DNA of 64,000 nt from Dehalococcoidia bacterium. GTDB taxonomy: Bacteria > Chloroflexota > Dehalococcoidia > DSTF01 > WHTK01. The position numbers and the translations under genes were made by a program. Shown one piece after another: positions 9,139 through 17,923 of the stretch. The stretch lies in the NCBI GenBank assembly GCA_009377745.1, contig WHTK01000006.1, forward strand, positions 1-64,000. Direction: 5' to 3'. Numbering within the stretch: position 1 is the first letter of the stretch; every line of letters starts with the position of its first letter. The notes below the pieces were generated by a model that made no database searches, was not told the DNA's origin, and saw only the letters and a program-made list of their open reading frames with translations.

Positions 9139-9598
9139 CTAAACTTCGCTAAGAGGATGTCGCTCAAAGAACTCGGCCATTCCGCGTGCAACGGTTTCAG
9201 GCTGTTGGATATGCAGAAAGTGGCCCGCGCCGTCAATCGTGCAGTCTTCGACATGGGTCAGCAGGGTGTGCAGCAACTCCCGCCCCTCTATAAAAAATCG
9301 GCGCTGTTCCGGCCCACTACTGAGAGAGCAGGCGTGCAATCTGCGCGGCCTGTTCGGGGCCAAACTCCCAACTGTTATGGGCGGGTAGATCGATGCCGAA
9401 AAATGTGTCGGCGTCTTGCATCGCCTGCTCGACACCACCCGGCACCCGCTTTTCGAGCAACCACCGGCAGTCCTCCCACTCCAAGCCGCAGACGGCGCTC
9501 CGGGCCCGACACGATGACCACATCGTGTCGGCTGCTGATTCGAACCGAGGGGCACCCGAGATTGGCTGCTTGGCCAGAGCTAGGAGGCTTGCTGCCAT
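9139..9598 (-). pseudogene. Alpha/beta hydrolase, C-terminal half, frameshifted
   Basis: The minus strand encodes the last half of an alpha/beta hydrolase in two frames. The first frame gives VPGGVEQAMQDADTFFGIDL and a following helix; after a shift near 9310-9330 the sequence continues with FIEGRELLHTLLTHVEDCTI and the catalytic-His block GAGHFLHIQQPETVARGMAEFFERHPL (split here for length). The nucleophile Ser motif and the whole N-terminal half are absent; upstream the frame decays. Non-functional remnant beside the bicupin gene. Confidence 0.65.
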
Positions 9599-9771
9599 TT
9601 CCCCGTTTGTTCGAGGTCTGAGGTACCTGCTCGTCCGGAAACTAGAAGCCTGGGTTGACAGTACGAGGAAGATAGACCGAAAGTCGCTCTGTGTGAGCGG
9701 AGGCGTCCAGGAGTAGACTTATGCCGTCTCTCTCACCTTCCTGCTAAGAAGCACGACAAGGAGCAGAAACA

Positions 9772-11001
9772 ATGACGGCGGCAAAGTACGTAGAGCCAAC
9801 CGGCGATCAAAAGGCGGGATACCTTCATTACAGGCGTCCGGCATCACCTTGGGAGCTCTTCCAAAAGGAAGAGAATATCCCTGTATTCAAAGGCATTGGG
9901 ATGAAGGACTCCCGGGAGCTACCGAGAGCGCCCTTCGAGAGGATGGGTGGCTTAGGGACCTATATTCAGGTCACGGGCACCAACAATCAGACTGGCATGT
10001 TTGTTTGGGAGATTCCGCCTCGCTCTGCCTCGAAGGACATCCGGCATTTCTGGGAAGAGCGCTTTATCGTCCTCGAAGGCCGCGGCTCAACCGAGGTTTG
10101 GAAGGAAGGTAGTGGCGCCAAGACGTCCTTCGAGTGGCAGCCCTGGAGTCTCTTCTCGGTGCCGATGAACGCCTGGTTCAAAGTAGTTAATGCCAGTTCC
10201 TCGCCCGCCATCCTGCTGGCCGTAAACACGGCACCGCCAATGATCAACATGTTCCAGAGCAGGTCCTTCATCTTTAACAATCCATACAACTTTGACGACC
10301 GTTTCGGCGGCAACCTTGAGGATTACTGGAAACCGGGCGAGGAGTTGGAAACGCATCCGGTTCAGGGACGCGCCATGATCCGAAGCAACCTCTTTCCGGA
10401 TGCCCAAACTTGCTACCTGCCACTCGACAATAACCGCGCTCCCGGCTTTCGTTGGATCTCGCCGAATATGGTAGGGAATACGAACCTCTCGGGCTTCATC
10501 TGTGAGTATCCGAGCGGTCGTTACGCCAAAGCACATCACCATGGTTCCGGAGCAGTGCTGGTCTGCATGCGCGGCAAGGGCTATAGCTTCACCTGGCCGG
10601 CCAAGGAAGGCGGCCTTACTCCCTGGAAAGACGGCAAGGGAGACCTGGTGCTCCGTCAAGATTACGAAGAGGGCGGAATGATCAGTGCCGCCCCGACGCC
10701 TGTTTCGGGCGAGACCTGGTTCCATCAGCACTTCGCGGCGAACCCAGGCCCGTTCCGAATCTTCAACTACACTGGCGCCGGCGGATTTGTAGGTGGCCAG
10801 CCCGGTACTAGTGAAGGTGAGATGGTGGCGGGGGTCGGCGCCGAGATAGGCGATGGCGGTATTGCCCTCCCCTACCATCTGGAGGATCCCTTTGTCCGAA
10901 AGTACTTTGAGGAGCGTCTGGAGGCGGAAGGGGCTCAGTTCACCATGCCGCCTGAGGTCTACACCGAGGCCGGCGCCAACATCAAGGTGATGACAGACTG
11001 A
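9772..11001 (+). CDS. Bicupin (double cupin) protein, putative dioxygenase
   Basis: A 409-residue protein with two cupin beta-barrels. The first is at residues about 65-165 around HFWEERFIVLEGRGSTEVW; the second at about 245-350 carries the metal-ligand-like AKAHHHGSGAVLVCMRGKGY and a later WFHQHF. A binding site AAGGAGCAG precedes ATG 9772. Gentisate-type ring-cleavage dioxygenases share this two-cupin plan, but the second-cupin Glu ligand appears replaced by Ala in HHHGSGA, so a catalytic role is only likely, not shown. It sits near a luciferase-like oxidoreductase and an intradiol dioxygenase, which fits an aromatic-compound role. Confidence 0.75.
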   Translation: MTAAKYVEPTGDQKAGYLHYRRPASPWELFQKEENIPVFKGIGMKDSRELPRAPFERMGGLGTYIQVTGTNNQTGMFVWEIPPRSASKDIRHFWEERFIVLEGRGSTEVWKEGSGAKTSFEWQPWSLFSVPMNAWFKVVNASSSPAILLAVNTAPPMINMFQSRSFIFNNPYNFDDRFGGNLEDYWKPGEELETHPVQGRAMIRSNLFPDAQTCYLPLDNNRAPGFRWISPNMVGNTNLSGFICEYPSGRYAKAHHHGSGAVLVCMRGKGYSFTWPAKEGGLTPWKDGKGDLVLRQDYEEGGMISAAPTPVSGETWFHQHFAANPGPFRIFNYTGAGGFVGGQPGTSEGEMVAGVGAEIGDGGIALPYHLEDPFVRKYFEERLEAEGAQFTMPPEVYTEAGANIKVMTD

Positions 11002-11040
11002 ATCAGGGGCCGCATCCCGCTCCCCGGACCCAGATCCTAG

Positions 11041-11980
11041 TCGGAGTAGACGCCGTCTGATCGCCCTCCAGGACATCCGTTAGTCCTCGTAACGCGGCCA
11101 GTTGAGGCTATGTAACCCGTCAGGATCGATCCGGGGACGATTGCCGCCACAGTCAGGCTTTGCGGGCCACCGTCGTAATAGAAAGTAAGCGGATCCCCCG
11201 CCTCGACATCGATGCTGTCGGCCAGGTCCTGCGACACCAGGGCGGTGCTTGGCGCCAATGTACCGAAGTCAAACAGCCTGACCGCCGGTCGGTCATCTGG
11301 CCGATGGTGGGTCGTGCGTGACGATGACAAAAGTCTGTCGGAGGGTCTGGTTAAGTTCGCTCATCAGCGCCATGATGTCGTCCGCCGTTTCGGAGTCGAG
11401 GTCGCCAGTGGGCTCATCTGCCCAGACAATCGAAGGCTGATTAACCAGGGCGCGCGCAATGGTCACGCGCTGGCGCTGACCACCAGACAGCTCGGCCGGG
11501 CGATGATGCACCCACGGCCGCAGACCTACCTGTGACAACATTGTCAGAGCCTGTTCGCGAGCCTGTCGTTTTCGGAATACCGCTAATCAGCAGTGGCATC
11601 TCCACGTTCTCCAGCGCCGATAGCACCGGCAGCAGGTTGTAGAACTGGAAGACGAATCCCATCTATCGAGCGCGGTAGCGAGCACGCCGGCTGTCCGGCA
11701 TCGTCGATATCTCCGTCCGATCGATGTGGATTTGCCCGCCATCAATAGCATCGAGGCCGGCCAAGCAATTCAGTAGCGTTGTCTTGCCGCAGCCGGAGGG
11801 ACCCATGATCGCGATCATCTCGCCGCGCTCCACGTCCAGGTCTATGCCGCGTAGTGCCTGTACCTGGATCCGCCCCGTGTCGTAGGTCTTGGTGACGCCG
11901 CGCGCTTGGATAAGCGCGCGAGCGTCTCCATCTTTGGTCTCCGCAATGATTGGATTCGCTGTCTGGGCCGTCACTTTCAA
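11041..11980 (-). pseudogene. MacB-type ABC transporter: ATPase with stop and frameshift fused to a permease fragment
   Basis: Starting at ATG 11980, the ATPase shows the Walker A motif IMGPSGCGKTTLLNCLAG, then an in-frame TAG at 11663-11665 just before [12 protein letters not shown] (Q loop), a frameshift near 11570, and in the new frame the signature [15 protein letters not shown], Walker [15 protein letters not shown] and FVIVTHD. Right after the switch His the frame runs into the periplasmic core of an FtsX/MacB-type permease (FDFGTLAPSTALVSQDLADS), so the ATPase tail and permease start are deleted. Only a short piece of permease remains. Clearly non-functional; the intact partner genes are the SHOCT protein and the divergent two-component system. 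Confidence 0.8.
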
Positions 11981-12255
11981 TTCTCCTTGTCGGCGCGCTC
12001 AGCGGCGCGGAGCTGTCGCAGTCGCTCGGTATACTCCTCATTGCTAAGCTCGCCGCGTGCAAAGCGCTCAGCCAGGATGTCGCTGGCGCGGCCGGCTCCG
12101 TGATCCCGATACCAGCGACGCCTTCGGCCCGCAAAGAACCAGATCGCCATCACGATGACGCCGGCCCAGACGACGAACCAAAGGATCCGGAAGATCCACC
12201 AACCTTCGTGGCCATCGCCCGGCCCGGCTGTGCTCAGAAGCATTACGAAGTCCAT
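11977..12255 (-). CDS. Small membrane protein with SHOCT domain
   Basis: A 92-residue protein: one transmembrane helix at about residues 21-43 (IFRILWFVVWAGVIVMAIWF), a basic RRRR stop-transfer, then a C-terminal SHOCT motif DILAERFARGELSNEEYTER. SHOCT domains are short oligomerisation modules often found at protein ends in transport and envelope-stress loci. Its stop overlaps the start of the broken ABC ATPase by four bases, so the two formed one operon divergent from the response regulator gene. It looks intact although its partner is dead. Confidence 0.85.
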   Translation of the reverse strand: MDFVMLLSTAGPGDGHEGWWIFRILWFVVWAGVIVMAIWFFAGRRRRWYRDHGAGRASDILAERFARGELSNEEYTERLRQLRAAERADKEN

Positions 12256-12444
12256 GACATTCCCCTTTCGTCCTTCTCGCGCCGTCGTTGGACTGTGATG
12301 GCGCTGTTTCTCCAGCCTGAAGGAGGAAGGTCAACATTCGGGCGGTGGAATTCTCAACAGAAGCTCAACAGCCTGTCCCAGCTTTGTCCGTGGGTCGGAT
12401 TCGCATGGCGGAGCATCTTTCGACGTGGCCATAATGCAAGAGTG

Positions 12445-13164
12445 ATGACTGAGACCACAGGCAGGACTGGCCAGCGGCAGACTGTGCTGGTCGTCGACGA
12501 CGAGCCGGACATCGTCGCCCTTATGCGCGACTTCCTCGAAGCCGAGGGCTACGGCGTTCTCACGGCCGGAGATGGCGAGACAGCCTTAAACCTCCTGGAG
12601 CGGGAGCAGATCGATTGCGTGCTGCTGGACATCATGATGCCGGGCCTATCCGGCTTCGACGTCGTCCGCCGCATCCGTAAGGACGGCGAGCTGCCGGTCC
12701 TGCTCCTCAGTGCCAAGCAAGAAGATGCAGACAAAATCCGCGGCCTTGGTCTCGGCGCCGATGACTTCATCGTTAAGTCAGCGACGCCGGGCGAGGTTGT
12801 TGCCCGCGTGCGCGCCGTCTTGCGTCGCAGCCGTCGCGGTGAGACGCCGGCTCCGGAGGCAGTCCTAGACTTCGGCCGGCTAGTAATCGATGTCACTGCC
12901 CACGAGGTGCGCGTCGATGGCGAGCCGGTGCCGTTCACAGCACGCGAGTTTGAGCTGCTGCTGATCCTCGCCTCCAACCCTCGGCAGATCTTCCAGCGCG
13001 ACCAACTCTTCGAGCGCCTCTGGGGCGAGTACGGCGGCCGCCACACGCTGACCGTCCACATCAGCCGCCTTCGCGAAAAGATCGAAGAGGACCCTGTCGA
13101 CCCTAAGCTAATCGTCACGGTCTGGGGCGTAGGCTACCGGTTCGAGGGCCAGCGCCGCCGATGA
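12445..13164 (+). CDS. OmpR-family response regulator
   Basis: A 239-residue response regulator. The receiver domain starts TVLVVDDEPDIVALM, has phospho-acceptor Asp near 60 in VLLDIMMPG, and the conserved Lys in DFIVKSATPGE. The winged-helix effector covers about 140-236 with FTAREFELLLILA and the recognition region HTLTVHISRLREKIE, ending VWGVGYRFEG. The frame is open further upstream, but ATG 12445 aligns with family starts. It overlaps the kinase gene by four bases. Its likely targets, the divergent SHOCT/ABC genes, are largely destroyed. Confidence 0.92.
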   Translation: MTETTGRTGQRQTVLVVDDEPDIVALMRDFLEAEGYGVLTAGDGETALNLLEREQIDCVLLDIMMPGLSGFDVVRRIRKDGELPVLLLSAKQEDADKIRGLGLGADDFIVKSATPGEVVARVRAVLRRSRRGETPAPEAVLDFGRLVIDVTAHEVRVDGEPVPFTAREFELLLILASNPRQIFQRDQLFERLWGEYGGRHTLTVHISRLREKIEEDPVDPKLIVTVWGVGYRFEGQRRR

Positions 13165-14546
13165 CCTCACCACCAATCTGGACGCTGCCGATCCGGCGCT
13201 GGTTGATCCTCGCGCTGATCAGTCTCTTTGTAATCCCCGTCTTTGGTCTCGCAGTTGCCGGTTCCATCGTCTGGCAGACAGGCCGGGGCGATGACGCCAT
13301 TGGTGCAGCCACGATGCTGCGTGATGACGCCGCCTTGTGGAACGACCCAGCCTGGCAGACGGCGATCAGCAGGGACCTGGCTGAGAGCGGCATCGATTTC
13401 ATTCTCTTCTCCAACGGTCAAGAAATCTATCGCAGCGTGGCTGATCCCTTAGCCGATACTAACGTGAGCGACAACCGCAGGGACGGCCCGCCCTGGGCCG
13501 CTACTAACGGCGGTCGCACGGTGCGCCAGCTGGTTGTCGGCGGTACTAACCCTCCGCTCACGGCTGAGATCTATGAGCCGACCGGCAGCGGCCCTTCCGC
13601 GATTTGGCTGGTACCGCTGACCGGTGGCGCTCTGCTACTCCTCACGCTGACGGGACTGGGGTGGATTATCGGCCGGATGCTGGTCCGTCCCCTCGCTGCA
13701 ACGAGCAAGGCAGCAACTCAGGTCGCTGCCGGAGACCTTGACGTATCCCTGCCCTCGTCCCGCGTCCGGGAAGTCGCTGAGGTCAACAGCGCTTTCGAAT
13801 CTATGAGCGTGGGTCTACGCGAGTCGCTGGAGCAGCAGGCCACGCTAGAGCAGGAGCGACGCTTCTTCATCAGCGCCGTCGTCCATGACCTGCGCACGCC
13901 TCTGTTCTCCCTGCGCGGTTACCTGGAAGGCATGGAGAAAGGCCTGGCAGACACGCCGGAGAAGCAGCAGCGCTACATCGCCACGGCCCAGGAGAAGGCC
14001 ACGGCGTTGGACAGACTCGTCAACGATCTCTTTGACTACTCCCGGTTGGAGTATCTCGGCCGAGCGCCGGAAAAAGAACGCTTTGACTTACCGGCTATCG
14101 TCCAGCGCCTAGTGACAGGCTCCCAGCAACACGCCGAAACACGGGGATTACGTCTCATAATCCATCCCGGTAAGGAACGTTGCGAAGTCGAGGCTGATCC
14201 TCACCTCCTAGGCCGTGTGATCGAAAACCTCTTAGATAACGCATTGCGTTACACGCCGCGCGGCGGGTCGGTAGAAGTTGACTGCGGCCTCGATGGCAAG
14301 ACGGCCTGGTTCCGCGTGGCTGATAGTGGCCCGGGCATTCCACCCGCTGATTTGCCGCACCTCTTTTCACCCCTCTATCGTGGAGAGGCGTCGCGCAACA
14401 GGAGCACTGGCGGCGCCGGTCTCGGACTGGCCATCGCCCAGCGCATCATGCAGGCCCATGGTGGTGAGCTGCGCGCGGAGAACAGTACCCGTGGTGCCGT
14501 CTTCACGGCCCTCCTGCCAGCATCACCACCTGGCGAGACACTATGA
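13161..14546 (+). CDS. Membrane sensor histidine kinase
   Basis: A 461-residue kinase paired with the OmpR-type regulator. Transmembrane helix 1 is at about residues 12-37, a sensor loop of about 110 residues follows, helix 2 is at about 148-172, then a HAMP linker. HisKA has phospho-acceptor His near 242 in VVHDLRTPLFSLRGYLEG. The HATPase shows ENLLDNALRYTPRGG, DSGPGIPPADL and GGAGLGLAIAQRI. All motifs are intact. The ATG overlaps the regulator stop (ATGA). A stimulus cannot be read from the short extracytoplasmic loop. Position opposite a MacB-type transporter suggests sensing of a toxic or envelope-acting compound; that is inference. Confidence 0.92.
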   Translation: MTSPPIWTLPIRRWLILALISLFVIPVFGLAVAGSIVWQTGRGDDAIGAATMLRDDAALWNDPAWQTAISRDLAESGIDFILFSNGQEIYRSVADPLADTNVSDNRRDGPPWAATNGGRTVRQLVVGGTNPPLTAEIYEPTGSGPSAIWLVPLTGGALLLLTLTGLGWIIGRMLVRPLAATSKAATQVAAGDLDVSLPSSRVREVAEVNSAFESMSVGLRESLEQQATLEQERRFFISAVVHDLRTPLFSLRGYLEGMEKGLADTPEKQQRYIATAQEKATALDRLVNDLFDYSRLEYLGRAPEKERFDLPAIVQRLVTGSQQHAETRGLRLIIHPGKERCEVEADPHLLGRVIENLLDNALRYTPRGGSVEVDCGLDGKTAWFRVADSGPGIPPADLPHLFSPLYRGEASRNRSTGGAGLGLAIAQRIMQAHGGELRAENSTRGAVFTALLPASPPGETL

Positions 14547-14561
14547 CGGCTCTGTAGGGTT

Positions 14562-15165
14562 AGCATCAGCCAGTCTATGAGATTAACGCCCGCTGGACGG
14601 TCATGCGACGCCGCAGTGCCCACAAACCCGGCAAGACGGACCAGCTCGATGCCAGCGCCATAGCCCTGTTCGTTCGACAGGAGACAGATGCCCTGCCACG
14701 GGTCCTGCCGGAAGACGATGCGGTGATACTCGAGCACTTGGCCGTTCAGCGTGAAGTGCCATGGCCGAAGCCAGCCGCCTCCGCAATCAGATTCACGCGC
14801 TCCTCCTCCAGGTGGATCCCGAATACAAGGAGCACCTGCCGACGATCAACTCCAAAGCTGGCCTCGATGCCCTTCGCAACTACGCTCCAGCCACTGACGA
14901 CGCTATCCGGCGAGAGCGCGCCCGCGCCATCCGGCGCCTGGCGGAGCGTCTCGCTCTGGCCCTCGATCAGGAGGAGCAGCTGGCGAAAGAGATCCGGCAG
15001 GCTGCTAAGGCTGACTTCACGCCCCTTACCAAGCTCTGTGGCATCAACCTCCTTGACTGCTGGCAGGCTGGCCGCCATCTTGGGCCCGGCAATCGATTCA
15101 GCTCGGACGCACAGCTCGCGTCCTACGCCCGCGTCACCTCGCGGCCGCGCACTCTTGGGGGAGTC
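14562..15165 (+). mobile_element. IS110-family transposase remnant
   Basis: Plus-strand frames encode the middle of an IS110-type (DEDD) transposase. The first frame has EINARWTVMRRRSAHKPGKT, DQLDASAIALFVRQE and LEHLAVQRE; after a shift near 14758 the second frame has MAEASRLRNQIHALLLQVDP, SKAGLDALRNY, and FTPLTKLCGINLLDCWQAG then GPGNRFSSDAQLASYARV. The N-terminal catalytic part and the C-terminal Transposase_20 domain with its Ser are truncated, and no terminal repeats are visible. It ends exactly where the convergent hydrolase gene ends. A dead element. Confidence 0.8.
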
Positions 15166-16153
15166 AGAGGTACTTCCGCAGAAAGGCCGCCTGGGCGGAT
15201 GACGCTAGGTCGAACTCCTCGCTCGGATGGTAAAGGAGACCAAAGTGCCCTCCCCTGACCTCTATCCACTCCTTCCTAGCGCTGACCTTCTCAAAGGCAT
15301 CTCTGGAAACAGCAGGAACTGAGCCTGGCATTTCATCTTCAGGAGAAACTATGAACAGCGTCGGACATTGCACGTGAGGCGCACATAGTCCCGGATGCCA
15401 GGGCGCCGGTGTTTTCGGTCGTGCGCGGCTTACATCATTGATCCACTCAGAACCAAGCCGTCCCCCGTATTCGATGAACCATTTGTAGGCAGTCAATGGC
15501 TGCAATGCGGACGGCCGACGGATTGGATCATCAGACACGACTGGCATTGGGCCTAGAACCTCATCCTCCGAGGGCTGGATATCGCCAGAGATGATTGTTT
15601 CTTTCACAGTCTCGTAAAGAGATCCGTCGTCATCCGCCGGGGGCAGCTGAGAGCCGATCGCAGGCACCTGGACGACAAGTGCCGCGACTCGGGTGTCAAT
15701 TCCTGCCACGGCAAGGGCAACACCGCCGCTCAGGCTATCGCCCCACAGGGCAATTCTGTCAGAGGATATTCCTTGGAGGGTACATGCAAATAAAATGGCG
15801 TCACGGTAGCCCCGTGCCTGGCTCCACGTATTGAGTACTCGCCGTGGTTCGCCGGCACTCGCACCAAAGCCACGATGGTCATAAAGCAACACAGCCAGCC
15901 CGGTCGAGCAGATCACTTCGGCATACCGGTCCGCGGTCATCCTTCGCGTGGCCGAGTAACCGTGTGCCATGATGAGCAAAGGCCACGGCGGAGCGGAATC
16001 AGGCAGGTACAACCAACCACTCAGATCGGCAGCTTCCGAGCGGAAGGTAACGTCATGTCTCAGGAAATCTCGAGCAGCATTGTCGGATCTTAGAGAGTTG
16101 GCTTGAGAAGCTCCTGATGATTCCACGTTGCTACCTCCGCAAACCAAGGCCAC
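15164..16153 (-). CDS. Alpha/beta hydrolase family protein
   Basis: A 329-residue hydrolase resembling the dienelactone hydrolase or S15-like group. After a divergent N-terminus comes FRSEAADLSGWLYLPDSAPP, the oxyanion region LIMAHGYSATRR, VLLYDHRGFGASAGEPR, and the nucleophile elbow GDSLSGG (G-x-S-x-G) near residue 145. The acid lies near FIVSPEDEM and the catalytic His in VRGGHFGLLYHP. A lid-like insertion sits between about 175 and 245. The start is uncertain: homology begins well inside, so an ATG further downstream is possible. Its 3-prime end abuts the IS110 remnant, but the C-terminus looks complete. Confidence 0.85.
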   Translation of the reverse strand: MALVCGGSNVESSGASQANSLRSDNAARDFLRHDVTFRSEAADLSGWLYLPDSAPPWPLLIMAHGYSATRRMTADRYAEVICSTGLAVLLYDHRGFGASAGEPRRVLNTWSQARGYRDAILFACTLQGISSDRIALWGDSLSGGVALAVAGIDTRVAALVVQVPAIGSQLPPADDDGSLYETVKETIISGDIQPSEDEVLGPMPVVSDDPIRRPSALQPLTAYKWFIEYGGRLGSEWINDVSRARPKTPAPWHPGLCAPHVQCPTLFIVSPEDEMPGSVPAVSRDAFEKVSARKEWIEVRGGHFGLLYHPSEEFDLASSAQAAFLRKYL

Positions 16154-16234
16154 TAGCTTATTGGGAGATCATAGGAGCCGCGGTCAAGTAGGTAGGGAGA
16201 CACTCCGTGTAAATGGTGTCGCCCTCTCGAGGCG

Positions 16235-16606
16235 TCATTGCATAACCTGGTAAACAACGACTCCGAGATCGTCCGGCGTTAAGGGCTTGGAGGGCGGCAT
16301 CGGCGGTTGAGCAGGCTGGAGCCCATACTCCTCAACTACGCCGGCAATCGCCTCGGCTGCGTGAAGCGGGGTTATGTTCTTCTCCTCATACTCGCGCCGA
16401 ATCGAGGAGGGTGCGCGCTGCACTGCCTGGTCTCGGGCGACGAGGAGAGCGCCGTCTGCCGCTGCGAACGTAGGTCGCTCAGGCAACGAGGGATCACGAA
16501 GTAGGTCAAGAGCCCATCGTTGGCTCAAGGGTAAACGCTGCTCTGAGGCTGCGGGGTCGAGCAGAGCGTTGTGCTCGACGGATGGCGATTCGAGATCAAG
16601 CAACAA
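16235..16606 (-). CDS. Hypothetical protein
   Basis: A 123-residue frame with coherent composition: LPLSQRWALDLLRDPSLPER, a central helix around IRREYEEKNITPLHAAEAIA, a proline-rich segment and a final PLTPDDLGVVVYQVMQ. I do not recognise a family. It is transcribed in the same direction as the upstream-lying hydrolase and divergent from the intradiol dioxygenase. Composition favours a real gene over a shadow, but there is no domain evidence and the start is unsure. Confidence 0.4.
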   Translation of the reverse strand: MLLDLESPSVEHNALLDPAASEQRLPLSQRWALDLLRDPSLPERPTFAAADGALLVARDQAVQRAPSSIRREYEEKNITPLHAAEAIAGVVEEYGLQPAQPPMPPSKPLTPDDLGVVVYQVMQ

Positions 16607-16833
16607 GGCTTCTGGAAGCCATGAGGCCTTCTATTGTCTTTGTCGTTGGGCTGGTGCTTTGGGGCTGGGTCATCTGGATCTATTCGAGCTATTGCACTAG
16701 CCGAGCGTCTGGGAGGATCTCCATGGTTAGGAACTTATTAGGGACGAGAGCCAGCGAAGCCCGCCGTTTCGCAACCTGTAATGGACTGGTCAGTAAACTT
16801 AAAAAACGGGTCAACCGCGAAAGGAGGAAGGTA

Positions 16834-17691
16834 ATGACCCAGGGACCTATGAAGGAGCGGGCCACTGCTGCCGCTTCGGGTACAGCGGCTACCCTGCGTT
16901 TTTTCGCTGACAGGCAGGGCCTGGGCGCTAGCGCGAACAAGGAACGCGTTAACCTCCTGGCCACCGAGATCCTCAAGGGTGTGCATGAAACGATCCGATC
17001 GCACAAGGTGACATACGACGAGTACGACGCTTTGAAGGCCTGGCTCATTTCCGTCGGGCAGGATGGCGAATGGCCGCTCTTCCTCGACGTTTTTGTTGAG
17101 CACGTCGTCGAAGAGGTGGCGAACGCGGCGCGTGAAGGCACCAAGGGCTCTATCGAAGGGCCATACTACGTGCCGAACTCGCCATTGCTTCCAGCCGAAA
17201 CAGCGCTGCCTATGCGGCCTGACGAGGCAGGCACGAGGCTTCTGTTTCGTGGGCAAGTAACGAACGTCGCCGCTAAGCCGCTAGCCGGAGCGCGCCTTGA
17301 AATGTGGCATGCAGACCACTACGGCCTATACTCTCAGTTCGCGGAAGGCATACCCGACTGGAATCTTCGAGGCACCATCATTGCTGACGAAGAGGGCAGA
17401 TTCAGGATCAGCACGATCCAGCCGGCGCCGTACCAAATCCCGACAGACGGCGCCTGCGGCAGGCTGATAGCGGCCGCCGGCTGGCATGCCTGGCGTCCTG
17501 CGCACCTGCACTTGCTCGCGTCCGCGGATGGATATAGTCCGGTACTCACGCAGCTGTTCTTCAAGGGCGACCAGCACTTGGAAGACGACATTGCCTCCGC
17601 GGTCAAGCCTGACCTTATCCTTGATCCGGCTCAGGCTGAGGATGGGACCGGCCTCGACGTTACCTTTAACTTCGTGCTGGCTCCGGCCTGA
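16834..17691 (+). CDS. Intradiol ring-cleavage dioxygenase (catechol or hydroxyquinol 1,2-dioxygenase type)
   Basis: ATG 16834 follows a strong AAAGGAGGAAGG site, so I chose it over starts in the longer upstream frame; the protein is then 285 residues, normal for the family. The N-terminal helical dioxygenase_N domain (ILKGVHETIRSHKVTYDEYD) precedes the beta-sandwich core. Expected Fe(III) ligands are visible: Tyr in EGPYYVPNSP, Tyr in APYQIPTDGACG, and two His in RPAHLHLLASADGYSP. Such enzymes open catechol-type rings between the hydroxyls to give muconate or maleylacetate. The exact substrate is not clear. It supports an aromatic-degrading role for this region. Confidence 0.9.
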   Translation: MTQGPMKERATAAASGTAATLRFFADRQGLGASANKERVNLLATEILKGVHETIRSHKVTYDEYDALKAWLISVGQDGEWPLFLDVFVEHVVEEVANAAREGTKGSIEGPYYVPNSPLLPAETALPMRPDEAGTRLLFRGQVTNVAAKPLAGARLEMWHADHYGLYSQFAEGIPDWNLRGTIIADEEGRFRISTIQPAPYQIPTDGACGRLIAAAGWHAWRPAHLHLLASADGYSPVLTQLFFKGDQHLEDDIASAVKPDLILDPAQAEDGTGLDVTFNFVLAPA

Positions 17692-17923
17692 CATTCGCCG
17701 CCTCGATAGGGCGAGGGCGCCGGGTAACCGCTTGCTCTCACCGCGCCTTCTCGCCCCTGGCGTCCGTGAGACCTGAATGAGACCCGAGCGAAGTGGTGCG
17801 TACCTGCCTTCCGCGACCTATGAACCTGGTGGGAGTCGTTCTGGTGACAGCCGCCGCCTTTACGTTGGTGCCCCTGGTTTTCGAATAGGCACGACAGCCG
17901 AAGATTCGCCACAATAACAAACG

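Noticed and set aside
9530..9560. GATTCGAACC stretch that resembles a tRNA T-loop on the minus strand
   Set aside because: No acceptor, D-arm or anticodon stem could be built around it; it lies in the hydrolase remnant.
10087..11076. 329-codon minus-strand frame opposite the bicupin
   Set aside because: Overlaps a gene with clear cupin motifs and shows no motif of its own.
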